Shown here: in pieces, positions 30,401 to 45,400 of the stretch
Layout of the letters: the number at the start of each line of letters is the position of its first letter
Numbering within the stretch: the stretch's first letter is position 1
Source: Pseudoips prasinana
Taxonomy: Eukaryota > Arthropoda > Insecta > Lepidoptera > Nolidae
Reading direction: 5' to 3'
NCBI GenBank assembly: GCA_951640165.1
Contig: OX621257.1
Coordinates: forward strand, 6,769,201 to 6,833,200
Length of the DNA: 64,000 nt
Notes under the pieces: generated by a model
What the model was told of the DNA's origin: nothing
Database searches by the model: none
What the model saw: only the letters and a program-made list of their open reading frames with translations
Position numbers and translations under genes: made by a program

Positions 30401-33400
30401 TCATTAAAGATAATATTGAACTTCCAGGCTCTAGGCAACATGTACTTCGCCCACTCGTCTCTGACCGACCTCAAGATCTGGGACTTTGAGCTGAAGGCTT
30501 ACGTCGAGGCGCTCGGCAAGGAGATCCACACGGGCAACATCGAGAAAGTCACCACTAAGGAGAAAGCCAAGTTTCCTCAGCATTTCTTTCCAGAGGTTTG
30601 TTTCTAATTTACCATAGAACTTAAGTAATACAGGCGGCGAAGCCTGTATTACTTAAGTTCTATGGTAAATACACAATAAGGTTGATACGGTCTCCGAGGA
30701 GACTCTTATCAAAACCGGTGATGAAAAATATGCCAGAAATGGTGGTTCTATCCGAATTACAGCCTATTATTATAGATCAAATTGTTTGCTCAAATCAAAG
30801 TGTGTGTTAAGCAACTAGGTTTGCGTTCAGTCCATAGATGGGTGACCGCCAAAGTGGTTGAATTTCTGAGCGTCTCTGTGCTTCGGTTCTAGACAACAGT
30901 AGTTAAGTCATGTCAGAGGCCTAATGGGCGGCTTGAACGGGTTAGGGGGCAAGTGGTCCCAGTTCAAACCTTGAAATTTCTAATTTATATATTTGTAAAC
31001 TTTCAGACGATACAGGAAGACTATACCCAGCGTGGGTATAGTCTTTAAAAAAAGAAAAGAAAATTATGTAATCAAGAATTAAATTATTTTTATTTATTGA
31101 TTTATTGGCTCACCAACAATTGTTTACACTTATTACAGATTACAGGATACTTATGTTTATAAATAAGTCTAGTGTAACAATCACTGACAGGTAAACACCG
31201 CATGTATAAATAAAACATGCATCATTATAAAAAATATACAAAAAGAAAAACAAAGAAAACAGGCATAATCACATTATTCAGTTACCAAAATACACAAAGC
31301 ATAGGTTAATTAATAGATTAAATATCAAATAATGGATAGTATTTCAAAAATGAACGTAATATCATTCAATTGCAAAAATATCAAAAGGTCGGTGAACTGT
31401 GTGCGTTTACTGTGCAAAACAGCTGATATTGTTTTGCTACAAGAAACGTGGTTATACCCACATGATCTAACCTTTCTTGATAGTGTTGATCAGGCATTTA
31501 GTTACACGGGTAAATCTTCAGTGGATACGTCAGCTGGCATGTGTAAAGGGAGACCCTACGGAGGGCTCGCCATACTATGGCGAAAAACTGCATTTAGCTA
31601 CGTGACTGAGGTACAAAGTATCAGTGACCGTATTTGTGCAGTGAATATAGTGGTGAACAACAGGTGTTTTTTGGTTATAAACATGTATATGCCGACGGAT
31701 TGTCGTGAAAATTTACCACTTTTTACGCATTGTCTTAGCGAGATGTATTCTATTATACAAAACAATGATGCGGAATCAGTGTATGTGTTGGGAGATTTCA
31801 ACGCGCATCCGGGTGAGTCATTTTGCAATGAACTTATTAGCTTTTGTGGTGAGCAGGAATTATTATGTGCAGACTTAGATTACTTAGGCATATTATCGCA
31901 AACATACACGTTCATTAGTGACTCACACGGGTGTAAGCGCTGGCTCGACCACTGTCTTGTCACACAAGCGGCAGAAAAAACAATTGTAAACATTGAAGTT
32001 ATTTATGATACGTTTTGGTCAGATCACTTTCCCTTAAAAATTGAATGTGATGTAAATGTTATTAGATTGAAAACTTGTGTAATTGAATCATCGCTTAACG
32101 GTGTTCGATGGGGTGATAGAAGCCCTGACGAAATAGAGGAGTATTCGTATATGTGCAATAACAAATTGAAAAATTTCGATTTTCCTGAGGATTTTGAGCT
32201 ATGTGCTGATATTTTTTGTGATAATCCCAATCATAGGTTATTGTTGGATTCAATGTATAAAGACATAGTATCTATATTAAGTGAATCAGCTAGTGTAAAC
32301 AGAGTGTCTAAGGTCATTATTAGAAAGAAAGTTATAAAAGGCTGGAACAAGCATGTCAAAGATTTTCATTCTCGAGCAAGGTCTAAGTTTAAATTGTGGA
32401 TTTGGTATGGGGAACCCAGTAGTGGGCCTATCTATGAGGACATGATATTAAGCCGTAAAGTATTTAAATCAAAATTGAAATGGGTTATTAAGAACCAAGA
32501 AAAAATTGCAATGGATATACTGGCCTCGCTCCATTCTAAGAAATGTTTTTCGTCATTCTGGAAAGGTACTAAATAGCTCAATGTCTCTCCAAGCTTACCA
32601 CATAGCGTGGAGGGTGAGAGTGACCACACTGGGATAGCTAATATATTTAAAAAGCAGTTCATTGTGAGCTCACCTCTTGAGTCGGTGGGAAGGGTGAACG
32701 ATGCTGAGTCTTATCAATCAGGAACACCCTTTAAGTTTACGTGTACAGAAATAAAAGCAGTCATTAAGTGTATGAAGCGGGGAAAGTCTCCTGGGCATGA
32801 TGGACTCAGCATCGAGCATCTTCAAAATGCTGGTGTGCACTTGCCAAGAGTATTAACCATGTTTTTAAATCTGTGTATGGGCCATTCTCACCTCCCACAG
32901 GAGATGCTCGATACGTTAGTTGTACCTATTGTAAAGAATCGGACGGGAGACATAGCTGACAAAGGGAACTATAGGCCAATATCATTGGCAACTGTGATAG
33001 CCAAAGTGTTTGACAGTGTGCTTGACGGGCACCTAAGTAACTTTACAAAACTACACGACACACAGTTTGGTTTTCGTGCGGGGCTGTCTACAGAGAGTGC
33101 AATACTTGCGTTAAAGCACACTGTCAAATATTATACCGATAGGAAGACACCAGTGTATGCTTGTTTCCTGGACCTTTCCAAAGCGTTCGACCTGGTTTCA
33201 TATAAGGTTTTATGGGAGAAGCTTCGGAAGGAGGGAGTTCCGGCTGCATTGGTGTCAATATTATCTATCTGGTATGAAAAGCAGAGGAACTTTGTAAAAT
33301 GGTCCAATGCATTATCAGACCCATATATATTGAAATGTGGTGTTAGGCAGGGGGAGATTATTTAATATTTATATTAACAACTTGCTTGTTGAGCTCAGCA

Positions 33401-36400
33401 GCACTCATGGCGGATGCCATTTAGACGGAGTTAGTTTAAATAATTTAAGTTACGCAGACGATATGGTGCTGCTGAGCCCCTCAATCGGGGGAATCAGAAA
33501 GTTACTCACTAAGTGTGAAAGATACGCTGAAGAGCATGGGCTAAAATATAATCCCATGAAAAGTGAGATATTGGTTTTTAAAGGGAGAAATAAAAGTCCC
33601 TCAAGTGTCCCGCCCGTAGAACTGAACGGTTTACCTTTGAACCAGGTGTCACAATTTAAATATTTGGGCCATATTGTTACGGAGGATTTAAAAGATGACT
33701 TAGACATGGAGAGAGAGCGTAGGGCGCTGGCTGTGAGGGGAAACATGCTGGCACGCAGGTTTGCTGCTTGTTCAGCACCGGTTAAAATAACACTTTTTAA
33801 GGCGTTCTGTCAAATATTTTACACCAGTAGTTTGTGGGCTAATCATACCCAAAAAGCAGACAGCGCACTGCGCATTCAATACAATAACGCCTTCAGGGCG
33901 CTGTTGAGGCTTCCACCTTACTGTAGTGCGTCAGGGATGTTCGCGGATGCGCACACTGACGATTATTTCGCGATCATGCGCAAAAAAGTGGCATCAGTGA
34001 TACGCAGATTGAGGGGAGGCAGCAATAGCATTCTGAAGGTGTTTGCAGAAAGGATTGAAGGGCCTACAATGGATAGATTTATCAAGCTTCATGTCAGACA
34101 TGGGACTTGATAAATCTTGCTCTAATCTTGGCTGTTTATTATTTTATTCTGTATTTGTGTTGTTATTTTTGTACCTATGTGTGTCTAAGTGTTACATACT
34201 AACATAGTTTTTAAGTTTGTACTGATTACTAACATGCTATGGGCCGTCGATGCCTGAAAATAAACGATTTTTATTATTTTATTTATTTATTATAGCTTAG
34301 TTACATAATTTTTCAATGCAATGGCCTCTACCAATTTCACATAATTAATTCTAGAAGTACTCTTCTTAGACGCTTGTGTTATTTAATAGATTCAGTGGTT
34401 TTTTGTTTGACGAATATTCATTATTTTTCATTTTTCATGCGGTTAATGCCGCGGGGCACTGCTAGTAGAGAGATAAGTCTATAATGCTCACCTTACCAAC
34501 GTTACTGAACGGCGTAATTATAGCTTCAAAACTCATTGTACCGTCAAATTGCAATAATGGCCCTTATTCCACCCTCTTTCTTTAGCTGCGAAGTTGCCTC
34601 ATTAACCCCGTTTAAAAGCTTTGTAATAAAAGGCAGCCGTGCTGTTTTAAAACAGCCATTGTAGCGGCTTAAAGGCTTTTGTTATATACTATGGACAGTA
34701 CTACCACAGTATAAATATTTACAGTACGGCAACTAAGTTGACGAAATAATTACTTACGCTCTATTAAAGCAATAGGGTTGTGACTTTTAATGTATTTTTT
34801 TATTTAATTAGTTATGTACACACAAAAAAACACAATAACAATAAATAATAAAAAGATAGCATAAAGGTACTGCTTATTTCTATAGAAATCTCTTCCAGCA
34901 GACCCGCCAGAGGAGAAGCTAACCAGAAAAGACAATATCTTGTGTAGTTTACGCTACTATATACTACACGTTCCGTTTCTTCATTAAAATATTAATGTTT
35001 TGAAATGTAGCAGGAACTTTAAAATACGATAGCTCCGGTTTCGATGAACCTGAGTTCAAACAGCCGTAAAAAGATCACGAAGATAAACTTATACGCGTCC
35101 ACTCGTCCTGACGCGGCACTCACTACTGACAGCACCGCAACAGCCGCTTAGAGCTCTTGTTTATGCGCATGTTTGTGTGAGTGCCGTTTCGAGCGTTTGT
35201 AGGTATTTTCCGTACTGTCTATATTTTGTTTACTGTGGTTTAACGTTAATTAAACACTGTTATGGGCGTTCACCTTGTTACGTTAATTATAATAATAGCG
35301 CTGTGGCTAAATTTCGGCGACTGTTACTGCCTAGGACAAATTATAGTGCAGGAATATGTTTTCTCAAATGTAGGTACTCTCGACTCCCACACTTTAAATT
35401 CTATATATAGGTAAAATATGTTTATTTTTTTAATGTGCCTTAAGCTTATGTTTACTAGACTGCTAAGCCAGAGATTGTGGGTTCGATTCCCACCAGGGAC
35501 AAATCTATGTGTGATGAGCACGTTTTTTTTTCTTTTTTTTAAAGACAAAGCCCGCATTAGGTAATCTAATCCCTGTGTCACGGGGTACTTTACAAACATA
35601 TAATAGACGGATACAAATTACATCCAGACTCAGAACAACTATTTATGGGTCACATAAATAGTTGTCCGGCGCGGGGCTCGAACCCGCGACACGAAGCGGC
35701 GAGGCGACTGTATTAGCCTCTGCGCCTCACGTGCAGTTATATTTGTTGTGTGTCCGGGTGTAATTTAACATATATTCATATCAGCCAAAAGACGTCCACT
35801 GGACAAAGGCCACATCCCAGGGATCCCCACAATAGCCGGTCCTGCGCTGCCCGTATCCAGCGGCTTCCCGCGACCCTTGCAAATTCGTCGGTCCACCTTG
35901 TAGGGGGCCTGCCCACGCTGCGTCTTCCGGTTCGTGGTTGCCACTCGAGAACCTTTCTGCCCACCGCCACTTCAGTTTGGCAAATCTTTGGGCTATGTCG
36001 GCTACTTTAGTTCGCCTGCGGATTTTGACGTTTTTAATTCGATCTCGGATACTCCGAGCATAGCCCTCTCCATTGCTCTTTGGGTGACCTTGAGTCTTCT
36101 GATGAGGCCCATAGTAAGCGACCACGTCACTGTTCCATAAGTCATCACTGGCAACACACACTAGTCGAAGACTTTCGACTTAAGACACTGTATTTGGAAC
36201 GAGAAGATATTTCGTAGTAGCTACCCGAATGCTGCCCAGCCAAGTTGGATTCTACGATTGACCTCCTTCTCGAAGTTGGACTTACCTAGTTGAATGATCT
36301 GTCCTAGGTAAATAAAGTCGACTACACCTTCGAGTACAGAGTCTCCCACCTGCACTTGAGTGGGTGCAACATTTTTAGACCCACTTGTTGTGAGACTCTG

Positions 36401-39400
36401 CTAAGGTCAACGAGCATTTATCTATAACTAGCTGTGCCCCGCGGTTTTACTCTATAATAATATTTTACTCTATAATAAACTTTATAATAATATCTGGGGA
36501 CAATGTGACACATCATCCTAGCCCCAAACTAAGCAAAGCTTGTACTATGGGTACCAGGCGACGATATACATACTTATATAGATAGATAAATACTTATATA
36601 CATAGAAAACATCCATGACTCAGAAACAAATATTCGTGCTCATCACACAAATATTTGCACTTACCGGGATTCGAACCCAGGACCACCAGCTTCGTAGGCA
36701 GGATCACTACCAACTAGGCTACGGTGACCGTAAATTATAACCTATGTGTTAACCCAGGCTGGCAGCTAACGCCATATCAAATTTTATTAAAATCGCTCCA
36801 GCCGTTTAGACGTGTAGAAGTAACAAACATACACAGTGTGATATGTATATATTTAGAAATATGTATGTCAATCAGTGGTCTGGTTGCCATAGTACAGGTT
36901 TTTTTCTAGTTTAGGATCATATGGCAGTGTGTCAGTAGTCCCGTGAATGTAATATGCCTTGGATTTGAACTCGAAACCACTGACTCCCAGTCCAACGGTC
37001 TAACTAGACTATCTCGTGAAATAATAAAATCAAATAATATTATCAGTAATAAATCAAATATTAATTTATTCAGCACTTGGGTATTTACATACACTTGTAC
37101 TTGTCAAGCTCACAATGCAGTACATAAACATAGTTTAATACAGTAATTAAAATAACATTTTTTTTAATTAGTCCGTTCGCGTGGTCTCTTTCGTCACATA
37201 TATTCTTATAAAATTACGTGCTGTAAGAAAATGTATCTTATAGTATTCATGTCATGTTTCCAGTGCAAGTGGTCGCGCAAAGGGTTCCTGCGCACGCGCT
37301 GGTGGATCCGCGGCACGGCCATCGAGTTCGTCAACATACATCTGTTCCATGATGCGAGCAACCTGCTGGCCATTGAACCATTTCCCTCCGTGAGTATTGT
37401 TTTTTCCTCAACATGATGATTACAGCCTGTGGCGTGGTTGGCTTCCCACACAGGACAGATATTTGTGTACATGAACATGTCTGTTTGTCCTGAGTCTGGG
37501 TGTAATTATCTATATAAGTATGTATTTACAAAAGAAAAGTAGTATATGTAGTATTATCAGTTATCTGGTTTCCATAGTACAAGCTCTGCTTAGTTTGGGG
37601 TCAGATGGCCGTGTGAATAATGTCCAAAGATATTATTATATAACAGTTAGCTACACTCTCAGGACTAGATAGCTAAAAACTTTTATTCTACAACTATTAA
37701 AATTGTTTAGAATAAATTTTCGTACAAAAATAAGTGATAATTTAATTTCCAAAAGAATACTCTTGCGAGAGCGCGGAGAAGGGGCTGCAGTGTTAGCGCC
37801 TTTGAACTTGACCCATTTCTCTAGTCGCCAGTCGTCAGTGTTTCTTTCATGTATTAATTTATTTTCGAACTCGTAGAACAAAAGTTGTTGCTTATAGTGT
37901 TAGCTATTTAGTCCTGCGAGGTTGTTGGTGTTTTAAAATTAACACTTTTGTAATTTAAGTGCTCCTGCCTACGAAGCTGGTGGTCCTGGGTTCGAATCCC
38001 GGTAAGTGCAAATATTTGTGTGATGAGCACGAATATTTGTTTCTGAGTCATGGATGTTTTCTATGTATTTAAGTATTTATCTATCTATATAAGTATGTAT
38101 ATCGTCGCCTGGTACCCATAGTACAAGCTTTGCTTAGTTTGGGGCTAGGATGATCTGTGTGACATTGTCCCCAGATATTATTATTATTTTTTTTTTCTTT
38201 CTTTTTTTTATTATGTCAAAACTCGTAGAACAAAACTTGTTGTTTATGGTGTTAGCTATGTAGACTAGCGAGGTTGTTGGTGTTTTAAAATTAACCTTTT
38301 CTTTTAATTGTTTTGTAGGTGTATTGCCGCAGCCGACGGCGGGCCTTACGTCACACGTTACGTCACCTACACTCTGACGTGAACGCGGCACCGTACTTCA
38401 TCTTCGGGGACTTCAATTTCAGGACCGACACCGGGGGTGTAGTGAAGGTATTATTTCATCATCAGACCCTGGTTTTGCATTAACACTTGCACTTTTACAT
38501 GTCCGGCGCGGACGCTTAGTCTCCATTGAGACTGGCCCCTGTGGCCATAATCGACCAGGAGGATATTATTATTTATTTATTCATTATATACGAGCTTTAC
38601 CCCGCGGTTTTACCCGCGTTAAACGTTATAAATTATAGCCTATGTTTTATGCGGATATATAAGCTATATTACTACAAAGTTTCATCAAAATCCGTACGGT
38701 AGTTTTTGCGTGGATGAGTATCAAACATACACACTCACAAACTTTCTCCTTTATAATATTAGTGTGATATCCGATAATTTAGATAAAAAGACTAAGAACG
38801 CCAAAACTTCAAAAGTGTTTCTTTATAATGGATTAATTTAAACTGTTTTTTTTTTATTGATTAATTTCTTTTCAGTCTAAGAATCTAATATGGGCAATAT
38901 ATCACTATGAAAAAAAATTGACACCAACATAATACGTTATACAGCGTTGTCCATATTTTAAACCCTATTCCCGGTTAATAAAGATCAAAACAATTAATTA
39001 GAAACATAATAATTTTCTAATAAATTATTCAATGGAGGACCCATTTAATAATTTATTTTTTATTAATTTAAAGGGACTTTTACGTATAGCGTATGTCAGT
39101 CCCATCGCATCCTAATCAATTGAATTTTCACAAAACATGGGCCATGGACTTGAACAAACCCATCGCATCATCGCTCTTTGGTTGGGATAGAATTTTATGG
39201 AACAGGCCCACATCGGTTCTGTTCAAATTCAGGGACCTTATTAAATTATCTCTACTAGACTCATATAGAACACATTCCATCTATAAATATTGTAGGTCCT
39301 CGATAAATCCACATTCCTCACAATTGGGTGAAGTGATCTTCATCATAACGGCAATTTATTTTTGCATGGAATGTGTCCAGGGGCTCTACCGGCTAAGTCG

Positions 39401-42400
39401 CCGAACATCCATTTCTTAAATGGCGTTCAAATAAATGAAGGTTAAAAATGACTTAATAAATCGTTAAATCGGTTTCCATAAGCACATGTGGCGTCATAAA
39501 TGGTTCGGAATCGATTGTCAACGTTGAATCCGATTTAACGATTGATTAAGTCATATTTAACCTTTATTGATTTGAACGCCCTTTAAGAAATCGATGTTCG
39601 GTGACTTAGCCGGTAGACCCCTGCATCTGATTCTAAGAGCAGTAACAATCAGTTTTCAATGGGTCCTACTGACTGAGATTTCGACAAATTGGTACCGCGC
39701 ATGTTTTTCTTTCATAAAAACGTTTACAGAAAGTGACAGAAGAATTGACAGCTAGTCGGCTTCAAAACGGAGCCAATGTGGAAGTGTCCAAACTGCAGTA
39801 CTTGTCAGCGGACGGACGCACCGTACTCACGATCGGCAAGAAAGAGTTCGCGCACCTCGACCACCAGAAGATATTCAGGGAGCCTTGGGTGAGACATTGG
39901 CCTATATATAGGACTAGCTGTACCCCGCGATTTACTCGCATTAAACTATATAAATTATAGCCTATGTGTTAATCCGGGGTGTCAGCTAACTCCATACCAA
40001 ATTTTATTAAAATCGCTCCAGTCATTGAGACGTGAAGAATTAACAAACATACACATTCACACAAGCTTTCGCCTTTATAATATTAGTAGGATTGCCATTA
40101 TTGTTGAGAACTGATACGGGCCTTATTAATGGCAAATAAATAAAAAAGAACCCTCTCCAAGCATAGGATTTCCATACAATGACAGGTCAGCTTATAGGGG
40201 TAATATGTAACTCTGTGTACAAGCTCTGCTTAGTTTGGGATCAGATGGCCTTGTGTAAATAATGTCCCAGGATATTATTATAATGCCCCATGATATCTAT
40301 ACATGACTCTGGGCGGTCAAAAGGTTAAAGGAAATACTAACTTTCATGTTTACAAACGCCTCTTTAAACTTATACTTTTTGGAACGAAGTTCCTTATCGC
40401 GCGTTGTGAAAGGGGCTAGACGGAAAAAATTCTCACGAAAAGTTGTCACGACACTTTTTGCAGCTGTGCGGCGTGCGCATGTTTCTCTGTCTGTCTGTCT
40501 CTCTCTCTCACTCTCTCTCTCTTATAGAAAGCAAGCCAGATATTTTCATTTCTATTTCGCATTGAACAGTGTGGTGTCGCGATGATTATTTTTGTTGAGT
40601 GTATACAGGTTTTTTGTACATAATAAATAATAAGAAATAACTTCGTTCCATCCGGGTATCCCTTGACACCTCTCAAGTTTTTCTTTCTCTCTTTCGCTCA
40701 TAACCAGTTACATTTTATATATATAAGGTAACTTGTAAAACACCAACAACCTTGCAGTAATAGATAGTTAACACCATAAGCAACAACTTTTGTTCTACAA
40801 CTTTTGATAAATAGTTAGATTTTTTTTTTCACACAAAAATAAGTATTACATTAATTTCCCGCTTGAATGTTTATAACTCTACGAGCATCGCGCGAGCTTA
40901 GCGTCGTTCGCGTCGTCCTTTCGTTTATGAATGAAACATAGACCTACAAATGCCACGACAGTACTACAAAAATGTTATAATATTTTTTTTTTTATGTATT
41001 GAGTTATGACCGACCGACGCATGGTGATAGACACAATCACCGGACACTGCACACTAAACAAACACCTCTTCAAGATTGGCGTCACAGACAGCCCCTTGTG
41101 CAGAGGATGCATTGAATCTGAAGAAACACCGGCAAACGTATTGCTACACTGCAATAGCGTTGCCAGCCAACGGGCTAAGTTCCTAAACGATCCGAAGACA
41201 CTGCAGGAAGTACTCAAGCCAAGCTTTCGAGGCCTCTTGGACTTCTGGATGGAACTAAAATGGTTTGAGTAGCCAAAAAAGGTCACGTACAATGGCCCAA
41301 TTAGGAGGCAGGCTAAGTGCGGAAACCAATCGCCCAACTAACTATATATGAGTTATGACCGAACTCGTAGAACAAAAGTTGTTGCTTATGGTGTTAGGTT
41401 AGATACCTCGTTTATGAATGAAACATAGACCTACAAATGTCACGACAGTACAACAAAAATGTTAAAATCATTTTATTTTTCATGTATTGAGTTATGACGG
41501 AACTCGTAGAACAAAAGTTGTTGCTTATGGTGTTAGGTTAGATACCTCGTTTATGAATAAAACATAGACCTACAAATGTCACGACAGTACAACAAAAATG
41601 TTTAAAATCTTTTTTTTTTATGTATTAGGTTAAGACCGAACTCGTAGAACAAAATTTGTTGCTTATGGTGTTAGGTTAGATACCTCGTTTATGAATAAAA
41701 CATAGACCTACAAATGTCACGACAGTACAACAAAAATGTTTAAAATCTTTTTTTTTATGTATTAGGTTAAGACCGAACTCGTAGAACAAAAGTTGTTGCT
41801 TATGGTGTTAGGTTAGATACCTCGTTTATGAATGAAACATAGATCTACAAATGCCAGGACAGTACAACAAAAACATTTAAAATCATTTTTTTTTTCATGT
41901 ATTGAGTTAAGACCGAACTCGTAGAACAAAAGTTGTTGCTTATGGTGTTAGGTTAGATACCTCGTTTATGAATAAAACATAGACCTACAAATGTCACGAC
42001 AGTACAACAAAAATGTTTAAAATCTTTTTTTTTATGTATTAGGTTAAGACCGAACTCGTAGAACAAAAGTTGTTGCTTATGGTGTTAGGTTAGATACCTC
42101 GTTTATGAATGAAACATAGACATACAAATGCCAGGACAGTACAACAAAAACATTTAAAATCATTTTATTTTCATGTATTGAGTTATGACCGAACTCGTAG
42201 AACAAAAGTTGTTGCTTATGATGTAAGCAATTTAGTCCTTCGAGGTTGTTGGTGTTTTACAAATATCCCTATGTAAGTTTTACTTCAGTCTAAAGCACAC
42301 TCGTTATTCATTTATATTTTATTGCAGTTGCAGCGCTACGATCGCGAGTTGGAAGCGTTACGGCCACACCTGTACGAGTTCCCAGTCAAGTTCCCCCCCT

Positions 42401-45400
42401 CCTACCCTTTCGAAGAAGACGTGCATCTGCCCACGCATTATATGAAGACAAGGTATGATTTCTTTACAATTCAAATGAAAACATCGTGAGAAAGTGCAAA
42501 AAATATTCCTGATGGCATGTGAAGTCTGCCTACCCGCAATAGGCGACCGTGGTGCAATATGATCTTATGCCCTCTCATTGTGAGACGATCTGGCCTGTTG
42601 ACACCAAAACATAAAACGGTTAGACTGCGCTATTTTTCATGGTGTTTCTTCACTCAATAAATTTAAATCGGTCCAATTTTATACGAGGAAATAGGTGAAT
42701 CCTAAATTTTCGTTGATTTTACTGTTTTGTTGAAAACATGTATGTGTATAAATATTGACGGTACGGAAACTAAGCCCACTTGATAAAATAATTACCTAAC
42801 CTCTATTTGAAGCAATAAGGATTAAATAAAAAATGATAGCAAAACTCTGCAGGAACTTTAAAATATGGTAACTTCGGTTTCGATGAAGCCGAGTTAAAGC
42901 AGCCGTATACTAAGCAATACATTTTTAAAAAGATCCTGAGTTAAACTTAATCGTGAGCGCTCGTTTTGACTTACTACTGACAGCACCGCGACTACCACTT
43001 AGGCTGAGATCTATAGAGCGTACTTAGACTTTGCTCAGACTTTACTCTCGACTTAAGTCAAAGTCGGTATTTATAAAGCAATCTTTGAATCCTTCTGAGT
43101 GCATGCTTAGCAAATGCTAAGTCCACAAAATCGACGACTTACACTATGATCCAAATAAAAATAAAGTAGTCAAAAATATACTTCACCATCATAACTTACA
43201 TGACTTTTTAATTTTTCCGTATTATCAGAGACAGTAATGCCACATTGTATAGGATTTCCAGAGAAATTGGAATACGGAATTTGTATTCAAAGGAATACTA
43301 CAGATATATTGATAAATATTTCTAAAATACAGAAAGAAAATATAATTAGACATTATCATTGTATTTATTATTTATTTATGTGTTCAAATCAAATTTACGG
43401 GGAATTTTAGATACGACTTGAAGAGAAATCTAAACTGATATCTGGCAACACTGATATAATGTAGTTGACATTCTCATAAGGCCATTGAAGCCAGGGCCGA
43501 AAACAATTTTTTTTAAAGAAGTTGAGATTGCCGTTCACAGCTGATTCAACAATGTTCCGTTACTCATAATAAAAATTTATTATTTTTATGTCTCACTCGT
43601 CATTTTCTAAATAGTTCAATAATAATACACAGAGGAACTATGTGCACCATGTTTTATTTATAATTATATGTTTTTAAATGTTTTCCAATGAGTAATTAAG
43701 AAGTTAATGCATGTAACGAAATTACAATTGGTGTTTTGACTTTGTCTGTCTTAGCTTATGCTTAGCATAATCTTAACGCAAAACGTCTATAAATACCAAA
43801 TCAAAGTATAAGCTTAGCATACACTTAGCAAAGTTTTACGTAAGTAAAGTTTGAGTAAAGTCTAAGTACGCTCTATAGATCTCAGCCTTAGGGATCTTGT
43901 TGATGCGCATGTTCAGTGTTAGTGTGCAGTTTCGAGCATTTGTAGGTAGTTTCCATACTGTCTGTATTTTTTTTACTGTGCCCGCATTTTACACTACGCT
44001 TGCCTAGTGCAGGTTGGCAGACTTCACATGCCATCAAGAACATTTTGGAGGGCCCTCAGGCATGCATGTTTACTCATGATGTTTTTCTTTCCCGTTTTAA
44101 GTACCAGATAATTAATTTCTAACACTCATTTAAATTCGAAAAGTCAGTGGTCAGCCTTGGGTTGGAACTTGACACCACCGACTCCACAATCCAAATTTGT
44201 CCAGATTTCTTGTTTAGTTTGCTTACTTTAATAAATTAAGTATCAGTCCTCCATTATCTATCTATACATATAATAAAAACGTAGGAAACTCAAAACTGTA
44301 CATTGCTTTTTTTTTAAAAGATACCTGTGGCGTGATCTACAATCGATATCGAAGCTAAAAATATAGATTTTAGATTTTTTTCCGTTTATCTGTTTGTCGG
44401 TATGTATGTCCGGGCTAATCTCAAAAAGTACTGCATGCATTTACTTCAAATTTTGCATGAATATTACGAAGAGGTCGGGTCAACATATAGGCGACATATT
44501 ATTTGTTTCTGAGTCATGGATGTTTTCTATGTATTTAAGTATTTATCTATCTATATAAGTATGTATATCGTCGCCTGGTACCCATAGTACAAGCTTTGCT
44601 TAGTTTGGGGCTAGGATGATCTGTGTGACATTGTCCCTATATATTATTATTATTATTATTATTATTATCTCGCTAGCACCTACGGGGGAAGAGCTGTGAT
44701 AATTTATAAAGTTTAACGCGGGTAAAACCGCGGGGCACAGCTAGTACATTCATAAATCTATTAAATTTAGGCTATTTCCCGATTTACGGTGAATCTTGTG
44801 ATGTTATCAAATTTGTCATTATTTTCAAACACATTGTACGGTCACATCGCCGTACATTTTTCTGCTTACTCTGCAACCTACTTTAAGCTAACGATGCGCG
44901 TCATAGTTTAGGAGTAATCTATACATATAATAAAATCGTAGGAAAGTCAAAACTGTACTTTGAATATTTTTTAAAAAGGATACTTGGGGCGTGATCTATA
45001 ATCGAAATCGACGCCAAAAATAAAGTTTTTAGAATTTTTGTCTGTGTGTCTGTTTGTCTGTATGTATGTCCGGGCTAAACTCAAAAAGTAGTGCATGGAT
45101 TTACTTTAAATTTTGCATGGATATTACTAAGAGGTTGGGTCAACATACAGGCTACATATTATCACGCTATCACCTACGGGGGAGGAGCTGTGATAATTTA
45201 TAAAATTTAACGCGGGTAAAACCGCGGGGCAGAGCTAGTTTATTTATAACTTAAATAAACTCCACTATTGCATCTTAGTGGAAGGTGTTTCTCTTAAGTG
45301 TACTTACAAACCTTCAGAACAAACCGGTGTACGGAGTTAACTATAACAACCCGTACACACATACTATTTTCTTTCGGGGAATCGAGCCTTTGGCATTCAG

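Larger units (their letters stand above)
40733..42262. mobile_element. TIR element with internally amplified 138-bp units
   Basis: The left end TGTAAAACACCAACAACCT and the right end in reverse share about 65 bp down to CAACTTTTGTTCTAC. The interior right half has been expanded into a tandem array (41357-42260) and carries a LINE insertion. Related TIR copies are at 29608-29985, 37640-37945, 38217-38305 and 63655-63910. Confidence 0.7.
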
